Positions 29,998 through 34,144 of a stretch of 34,144 nt of DNA are shown piece after piece. Within the stretch, counting starts at the first letter, position 1. Each line of letters begins with the position of its first letter. The notes under the pieces were generated by a model. It searched no databases. It worked only from the letters and a program-made list of their open reading frames with translations, and was not told where the DNA came from. Source of the DNA: a virus. The position numbers were made by a program, and so were the translations under genes. The DNA lies in IMG/VR virus record IMGVR_UViG_3300034374_008949, positions 1 to 34,144 of that record; one strand, given 5' to 3'.

Positions 29998-31853
29998 TGG
30001 GTTTCCGCCCAGGTCTTACCGACCCGTGAGTCGCCCTCAATCTTACAGCGGAAGTTGAAGAATTCCTGGGCTTGAGGGAAAGCCTTCATAGCTTGTTCAC
30101 GGATTGCTTCTGTGTATTGAGGATCACAGGCAATTTGAACTTCATCATGGATCATGAGCATCTGCTCCCAGCTTTGACCATGGGGCAAACCCAAGTTCTG
30201 CTCTAGGTTTTGATGAATGTTTACTACAACTTGTTTCATAAGAATTGCACCTGCTGATTGCAGTAGAACATTCAAACCTTTGAAAGCAGAACGGCAGTGG
30301 AGGATGCGTCGATCAAGACCAAGAAGATAACCACGCAAACCAATTGTTTGCTCCAGTTGTTGTTTCAATTTCTTGAGCGCTGGCACACCAGTCATAAAGC
30401 CATTGATTGCAGCTTTACCCATGGCAGCTAGCTTCTCAGGATCCTTCTCATCCGGATCAATGATCGTTCCTGCTTTTGCAGCACCACACCCGTACAACAT
30501 CCCGTACAAAAGACGCTTGCTGATGTCCCTGGTCTCCACACCAAACTGCTCTTGGTTGTAGGTGTGGATGTCAACTTCAGGGTTGATGACCAGTGCGGCA
30601 TACTCACCGTCATCCCATAAAGCAAGATAGCCAGCAAGACAGCGAAGTTCCAAAGCTTTGGCATCGATACCAATCAGATCCCAACCATCTGGTGCATGGA
30701 AAAGGTTGCGGCATTCATGACCGTAGGGCGAATAACCCGCTGGAACTTGACCCAAGTTTGGAGATTTGTGTGAACAACGCCCCGTAATGCATCCATTTGT
30801 GATGACATTGCCGTGCATACGACCGTTGTCATTGTTGACAAGCTTGAGCCAGGCATTGTTGCCATCAGCTAGTTGACCCAACCGCTTTTTGATAAGCATG
30901 TATTCGGCCAAGGGTTTGGCCTCTGGGTAGGGGAGTCGCTCAAGTATCTCGTCATCAAGGATTGGATTTCCTTTTTCAGTACGTTTCTCTGGTTGCCATC
31001 CGTACTTTGAGTTAAGTCGCTCAACAATTTGCTGACGAGATCCAGGATTGAACTCTTCGTATCGAATTTTTTCGAAAGGTTGTCCTTTGACATAACCACG
31101 TTTTGCGTTGTTTACCTTTGGGACAAAGACTTCTTTGTGTTCAATAGGCGGAAAGATCTCCTTTAGATTGCTTTCGATGTCGCTTTGTTTTGCTCGTAGA
31201 TCATCCATGAGATCAAGAGCTGCATCCACATCAAAAGGAATACCTGTTCGAATTTGCTTGTTAATTGCCAGAGCAAAGTCATGTTCGAGTCGTAGCGCGG
31301 GTTGTGGGTAGTGTTGCTTTGAGATGTGTTGCCAAAGTTTAAGAGTGACGTTAACGTCCTGGACACAGTAGTCCAGCATCTCTTGAGAATAGTGGGAGAA
31401 GTCTTTGAAGTCGATCTTATGATCGGCCAAGCGCCATCCCCAGGCCTTAAGTGATGCGCCACCCTTGAGCTTCGGTGGAACCTGCGGATATTGTTCATCA
31501 TCAAGGTTGTAGAGAACTTCTTTGGGCCAGATGAGGCGAGTGCAGATGAGTGTGTCCAGAATGCGTCCTTTGAGGGCTGTTTGATGCAGCTTTTGCAGGA
31601 CGGGGATGTCATAGAAAAGGATGTTGTGTCCTATAAGAACATCAGCGGTTGCCAGATGATCAAGAGCAGAAGCAATGTCATCAGGCCCATAAGTAAAAGT
31701 TTGTTGGCGTCCAATGTCATGGATAACGATGCAGAAGATGGTGGTGACGTTGTCGTAAAGACCGTCTGACTCGAGGTCAAAGATGAGCCAGGTTTCACTT
31801 TTGGAATCGGGCACAGTCTTGAATACTGAAGTCTTCACTCCGGAGGTCGTCAT
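29994..31853 (-). CDS. DNA polymerase, family A (T7-like), with 3'-5' exonuclease
   Basis: 619 residues. Exonuclease domain, residues about 20-190: Exo I WLIFDLESDGL with Asp26/Glu28, Exo II LIGHNILFYDIP, Exo III LDYCVQDVNVTL. Polymerase domain: TGRCSHKSPNLGQVP, motif A LIGIDAKALELRCLAGY (T7-type DAS/KxLELR), motif B KRLLYGMLYGCGAAKAG and motif C MLIMIHDEVQIACD with the catalytic Asp. About 85 residues shorter than T7 gp5. It is the replicative polymerase; T7 gp5 needs thioredoxin, and a thioredoxin-binding loop is not obvious here. The ATG at 31853 lies inside the upstream gene by 59 bases. Confidence 0.95.
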   Translation of the reverse strand: MTTSGVKTSVFKTVPDSKSETWLIFDLESDGLYDNVTTIFCIVIHDIGRQQTFTYGPDDIASALDHLATADVLIGHNILFYDIPVLQKLHQTALKGRILDTLICTRLIWPKEVLYNLDDEQYPQVPPKLKGGASLKAWGWRLADHKIDFKDFSHYSQEMLDYCVQDVNVTLKLWQHISKQHYPQPALRLEHDFALAINKQIRTGIPFDVDAALDLMDDLRAKQSDIESNLKEIFPPIEHKEVFVPKVNNAKRGYVKGQPFEKIRYEEFNPGSRQQIVERLNSKYGWQPEKRTEKGNPILDDEILERLPYPEAKPLAEYMLIKKRLGQLADGNNAWLKLVNNDNGRMHGNVITNGCITGRCSHKSPNLGQVPAGYSPYGHECRNLFHAPDGWDLIGIDAKALELRCLAGYLALWDDGEYAALVINPEVDIHTYNQEQFGVETRDISKRLLYGMLYGCGAAKAGTIIDPDEKDPEKLAAMGKAAINGFMTGVPALKKLKQQLEQTIGLRGYLLGLDRRILHCRSAFKGLNVLLQSAGAILMKQVVVNIHQNLEQNLGLPHGQSWEQMLMIHDEVQIACDPQYTEAIREQAMKAFPQAQEFFNFRCKIEGDSRVGKTWAETH

Positions 31854-32028
31854 CGTTTTCTTTTATCCAATTAAGAATCTTCTGTGCACCAGAACGGTAA
31901 GGGTGACTGAAAACCTTACAAACTGATGAGTCAGAGTCTAATGGAATCAAAGTAAAAGAACCGTTGGAAGCGTGGATTCCGTATGGGGAACCCTGCTTCC
32001 AACAGGCAATCAAGTAAGACACAACCAA
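31795..32028 (-). CDS. Small hypothetical protein, 77 residues
   Basis: MVVSYLIACWKQGSPYGIHA, then SFTLIPLDSDSSVCKVFSHP, and an acidic/charged helix (QKILNWIKENDDDLRSEDFS). Mostly strand, then helix. The last 59 bases overlap the start of the polymerase gene in another frame. Unknown function; co-transcription with the polymerase is likely. Confidence 0.6.
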   Translation of the reverse strand: MVVSYLIACWKQGSPYGIHASNGSFTLIPLDSDSSVCKVFSHPYRSGAQKILNWIKENDDDLRSEDFSIQDCARFQK

Positions 32029-32079
32029 TAAAATAAAGACGGACAGATCGTACTTGATTTTCTAGAAGACGCAAGGCCC

Positions 32080-32850
32080 TTAAGAATCTTTTTTGGATGT
32101 CTTCCCGTATCCCACAAATCCACCTTCCTTCTTACGTTGGGATATTGCTTGCATTGCTTCTGAACCTGCAGGTTGACTGCCGTGTACTAGAAGAGCAAAC
32201 GGCTTGTCACCAAAGCAATGACTGTCGTCGTGGTCGATCTCCAGGTCGAGTTCGGCGGCCTGTTCTTCCGTGTAGACAACGTGAGATACACGTTTGAAAA
32301 CATCAGGATGCTTGGGGATTAAGTAATCGAGTGTTCCACCATGGGACGCAGTCAAATAGAAGTTAGACGGGATGAGATCCTTGAGTGCTAGCCACATGCC
32401 AAGGGACTTGGTGTAGGCGTAGAACTTTTGACTGGGCCTGCTCTGGGCAACCATGATCCAAGCTTTCATGTAGTTCTCAGTCCAAAAGTCACCTGACTCA
32501 TGGATGCGAATCATCTGCTTGGGTGGCTGGGTGAGAAGGGACAGGTCAATGAGATCACGCAGCAATGTTGTTTGATTGCCATTGAGGTACATGGTTTCTC
32601 TGAGGAGATCCCAGTTATGCCAGCGTGCTTCTCGTACATTTGGCCTGACTTCTGACATTGCAGCAAAACAACGGAAGTCACGTTCTGCAGTGACGCCTGT
32701 CATCTGGGGCAGGTCAGTGATTGAACCTGTGGCTCGATCAGCAAAGGTCTTGCAGATGCCAGCATGCGGACAGGAGTAACCAGCTGGCAATGAAAAGATG
32801 AGACGGTTACGGAGCTTGCCGTTACCTTTGGAGAACTTGAGGAGTTTCAT
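32080..32850 (-). CDS. GP88-family phage protein
   Basis: 256 residues. The N-terminal half has SLPAGYSCPHAGICKTFADR, then FRCFAAMSEVRPNVREARWH, and the middle has IRIHESGDFWTENYMKAWIM and FYAYTKSLGMWLAL, which match the Gene 88 family (PF17338) first named in mycobacteriophages and found in many phages and plasmids. Conserved Cys, His, Asp and Tyr residues suggest an enzyme, but the reaction is not established. The Lys-rich C-terminus is AISQRKKEGGFVGYGK. It heads the polymerase transcript; copy C of the conserved block and a TTCAACTCA leader lie upstream. Confidence 0.82.
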   Translation of the reverse strand: MKLLKFSKGNGKLRNRLIFSLPAGYSCPHAGICKTFADRATGSITDLPQMTGVTAERDFRCFAAMSEVRPNVREARWHNWDLLRETMYLNGNQTTLLRDLIDLSLLTQPPKQMIRIHESGDFWTENYMKAWIMVAQSRPSQKFYAYTKSLGMWLALKDLIPSNFYLTASHGGTLDYLIPKHPDVFKRVSHVVYTEEQAAELDLEIDHDDSHCFGDKPFALLVHGSQPAGSEAMQAISQRKKEGGFVGYGKTSKKDS

Positions 32851-32870
32851 GTGAGTTGAATTGAGTGGTT

Positions 32871-32907
32871 AGCAGTTTAACGTCGTACTTAGGACAAGTA
32901 GTTAAAA
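32871..32907 (-). promoter_or_regulatory. Conserved upstream block, copy C
   Basis: On the minus strand CTTGTCCTAAGTACGACGTT followed by AAACTGCT, ending 20 bases before the GP88 start. Matches copies A and B: consensus CTTGTYCYRRGTAYGACGTT then AAACTG. Probable promoter or operator for the polymerase-region transcript. Confidence 0.62.
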
Positions 32908-33495
32908 TAGTTACGGACCAAAGAAGAGCTACGTCAGGTCCGAGGGAACCAGAGTTTCTGTAGCTTCCTCTGGTTGGAAAGCGAATGGCCTTGCGGTTGA
33001 TCGCGTGAGGCCACACCCTCTATTCATAAGCTGAGCTTATCGATGAGAGCCAAGGATACCGTTCACGGATTTTAAGTAAGGGTCGGCCCCTACTCCTTAG
33101 CTTGCTTCATCGTTTGAGTCGTGGCTTCCACCCCACAACTCCTGGTACAACTGGGCCTGAATCCAGTTGGTAGTCACCTCGTGGCCACGAGTGGTCTGCA
33201 GAACCGAAGAAAGTATAAACCAATTCTTAAAAAGGGGATAAGATTGATTTGCCCTTTATACTTCATGGGCGTTACCCGCACAGAAGATTGCGGTCAGGGC
33301 TTTGCTCCGAGAGGCTTAGCTCGATTCTTCTTGGAACCTGGGGCAACTGACTTCCACCTGTTGCCTCAATCCTCCTTCAGTTCGGTAGCACCGTTGAGTT
33401 GAAGTTGCAAAACCTTTCACGTTGTGTTACAGAGTGAACGACATCATATACAGGTACAGCAATATAATTTCCGTATAAATCACTACAAAATAGTC
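32908..33495. other. 588-base region without a convincing gene, many hairpins
   Basis: Neither strand has a frame here with a believable start, composition and ribosome site. Several perfect inverted repeats occur: CGGACC/GGTCCG (32914-32919, 32937-32942), AACCAGAG/CTCTGGTT (32947-32954, 32968-32975), ATAAGCT/AGCTTAT (33026-33032, 33034-33040), AACTGG/CCAGTT (33149-33154, 33163-33168), the palindrome CTCGTGGCCACGAG (33178-33191), and GGCAAC/GTTGCC near 33343-33366. The region could hold a structured RNA or a decayed gene. No tRNA with a normal T-loop was found. Confidence 0.5.
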
Positions 33496-33648
33496 ATGAC
33501 TTTAACTTACAGGGGCTGCAAGTACGACCAAGAGACCCAAGCAAAAACTGATCGGGCATGGTGGAACTTAGTTCACCGTCCCTGGAACGTGCTGGTGTAC
33601 CGTAACAAGCGCTACTTTCCCTTTGTCACTGGAGGTCAAATCAAATGA
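33496..33648 (+). CDS. DUF4278 small protein
   Basis: 50 residues from the ATG at 33496 (MTLTYRGCKYDQETQAKTDR). The LTYRGxxY opening and the later VLVYRNKRYFPF form the pair of strands typical of DUF4278 (PF14105), a family restricted to cyanobacteria and their phages. Function unknown. An upstream start at 33424 would add unrelated residues. The string TATAAATC (33474-33481) is close to a T4-type late promoter and 15 bases before the ATG. Its stop overlaps the next start (ATGA). Confidence 0.82.
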   Translation: MTLTYRGCKYDQETQAKTDRAWWNLVHRPWNVLVYRNKRYFPFVTGGQIK

Positions 33649-33761
33649 ACAAAGCACTGATCGTTTACCTGGTGGACAAAAAGAAAAAGCAGGCACGCAA
33701 GGAGATTGAATCCAAGCATGCCGTTGCGGAATTAAAAAAACAATACGCCGCGACCTTCTGA
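33645..33761 (+). CDS. Small basic protein, 38 residues
   Basis: MNKALIVYLVDKKKKQARKE, then IESKHAVAELKKQYAATF: one charged helix with a Lys-rich patch. The ATG overlaps the DUF4278 stop codon, which makes translation coupling likely and is the main support. The 3' end overlaps the convergent minus-strand frame at 33732. No family recognised. Confidence 0.55.
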   Translation: MNKALIVYLVDKKKKQARKEIESKHAVAELKKQYAATF

Positions 33762-33914
33762 TCGCCACTCATCCAAACCACCCTTTGGTTCCTCTTTGGA
33801 ATCAGAGGGTTTGTTATTGGAACGCAGCTTCTCCAATGATTGGAAAGCGTTGGCAAAAGAGATGTCTAATTCTCTCCGCAATTTCTCGATGTTCGAGTTG
33901 GGTTCCTGGGTCAC
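33732..33914 (-). CDS. Small hypothetical protein after thyX, overlapping it
   Basis: 60 residues with GTG start (VTQEPNSNIEKLRRELDISF), then FQSLEKLRSNNKPSDSKEEP. It overlaps the last 101 bases of thyX in another frame. Both frames look coding: a helix LRRELDISFANAFQSLEKL here, and a conserved ThyX end there. A shorter version starting at a TTG after thyX is possible. Its 3' end also overlaps the plus-strand gene at 33645-33761 by 30 bases. Confidence 0.42.
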   Translation of the reverse strand: MTQEPNSNIEKLRRELDISFANAFQSLEKLRSNNKPSDSKEEPKGGLDEWRSEGRGVLFF

Positions 33915-34143
33915 AGCGAAGTTGTAGGTAGTGGATCCATGAACGCAGTGTACCGTTCATGTACAAAGACGTTGGTGTATTTAGTGGCAAAACCATGCGA
34001 GCACATTCTTTTGCCACACCAGAACTAACCATCTCTTGGTAAAGATGCTCAGCTTCTTCAAAGAGTTGACTGGTGCGCCGGTAAAGGCTTGCCAGTTTGT
34101 CAGGTCCAAGTGTTTCAGCAAGATCATCAGTTGAGTTCTGACG
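33814..34143 (-). CDS. thyX: FAD-dependent thymidylate synthase, C-terminal part (5' end outside window)
   Basis: The last 109 residues of ThyX; the frame is open to the window edge. CARMVLPLNTPTSLYMNGTL and RSWIHYLQLRCDPGTQLEHR match the conserved helix-strand and FAD/dUMP-binding region of the family (ARxVLP..., then N.RS..H...LR...AQ.E.R). Here Thr stands for the usual Ala before Gln-Leu-Glu. The enzyme makes dTMP with flavin and folate and supplies the phage's DNA synthesis; thyX is common in cyanophages. The catalytic RHR-type motif, if present, would be in the missing N-terminal part. Confidence 0.9.
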   Translation of the reverse strand, partial: RQNSTDDLAETLGPDKLASLYRRTSQLFEEAEHLYQEMVSSGVAKECARMVLPLNTPTSLYMNGTLRSWIHYLQLRCDPGTQLEHREIAERIRHLFCQRFPIIGEAAFQ

Positions 34144-34144
34144 A

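Noticed and set aside
33097-33255. Minus-strand frame ending WIQAQLYQELWGG...DEAS
   Set aside because: The end looks protein-like, but there is no ATG or TTG and the only GTG leaves 26 residues. Possibly the remnant of a gene; not supported as a CDS.
33121-33402. Plus-strand frame of 93 residues with GTG start
   Set aside because: Low-complexity hydrophobic and Pro/Ser-rich composition, no ribosome site, and it runs across several hairpins; nothing in it looks like a protein family.
33474-33481. T4-like late promoter TATAAATC
   Set aside because: One good match before the DUF4278 gene, but no set of such motifs before the structural genes; mentioned only in that gene's entry.
32908-33495. 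tRNA or tmRNA gene
   Set aside because: Several stems suggest structured RNA, but no T-arm (GGTTCRANNCC type) or CCA-like end is found. The AACTGG/CCAGTT hairpin has an 8-base loop without TTC.
1-34144. CRISPR array, integrase or attachment site, insertion sequence
   Set aside because: No regularly spaced repeats, no integrase or transposase motifs and no tRNA gene were seen in the window.

Overview
The window is a piece of a tailed double-stranded DNA bacteriophage genome (Caudoviricetes), almost certainly a cyanophage. The evidence is a high-light-inducible protein gene (hli), a cyanophage-type S-adenosylmethionine decarboxylase (speD), thyX, a DUF4278 protein of the kind found in cyanobacteria and their phages, several structural or secreted proteins that I recall from marine Synechococcus/Prochlorococcus phages, and dense, overlapping small genes. 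The replication genes are not T4-like: a P4/D5-type primase-helicase is paired with a T7-like family A polymerase. No capsid, portal or terminase gene is in the window, so phage morphology cannot be decided.

Layout. (1) 1-6.45 kb: the 3' end of a tail fibre with an S74 chaperone, a proline-rich virion-like protein, two secreted small proteins on the minus strand, a bimodular endolysin with a downstream holin candidate, then a tightly overlapping minus-strand operon of small proteins and two HNH-type genes. (2) 6.45-6.73 kb: an intergenic region with a large concentric inverted repeat and a terminator. (3) 6.7-12.5 kb, minus strand: glycosyltransferase, speD, the primase-helicase, three small genes and a RecB/Cas4-like nuclease. 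(4) 12.6-19.3 kb, plus strand: hli with a 34-residue membrane peptide, a DUF4422-GT2 glycosyltransferase, four deoxysugar-nucleotide genes, small unknown genes, a terminator and an HNH gene. (5) 19.2-25.1 kb, minus strand: a Dps-like ferroxidase, virion-type proteins and a second long S74 tail fibre. (6) 25.1-32.9 kb, mostly minus strand: Gp157-like protein, SWIM zinc-finger protein, DUF5895-like protein, a two-OB-fold SSB, DNA polymerase and a GP88-family protein. (7) 32.9 kb to the end: a structured region with no convincing gene, two small plus-strand genes, and the end of thyX.

How the genes fit together. Regions 3 and 6 hold the DNA replication and nucleotide functions (primase-helicase, polymerase, SSB, nuclease, ThyX). 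Three genes or gene groups in region 6 are preceded by copies of one conserved block of about 26 bases, a good candidate for a phage promoter or operator. Region 4 looks like a sugar island: a 4,6-dehydratase, an RfbH-type 3-dehydratase (His in place of the PLP lysine, plus iron-sulphur cysteines), a 3,5-epimerase and a short-chain reductase match the core of 3,6-dideoxyhexose synthesis, with two glycosyltransferases nearby to use the product. SpeD and Hli are host-metabolism genes that would act during infection. The two S74 fibres, at distant loci and on opposite strands, share the same sequence just after their stop codons, which suggests exchange of fibre ends.
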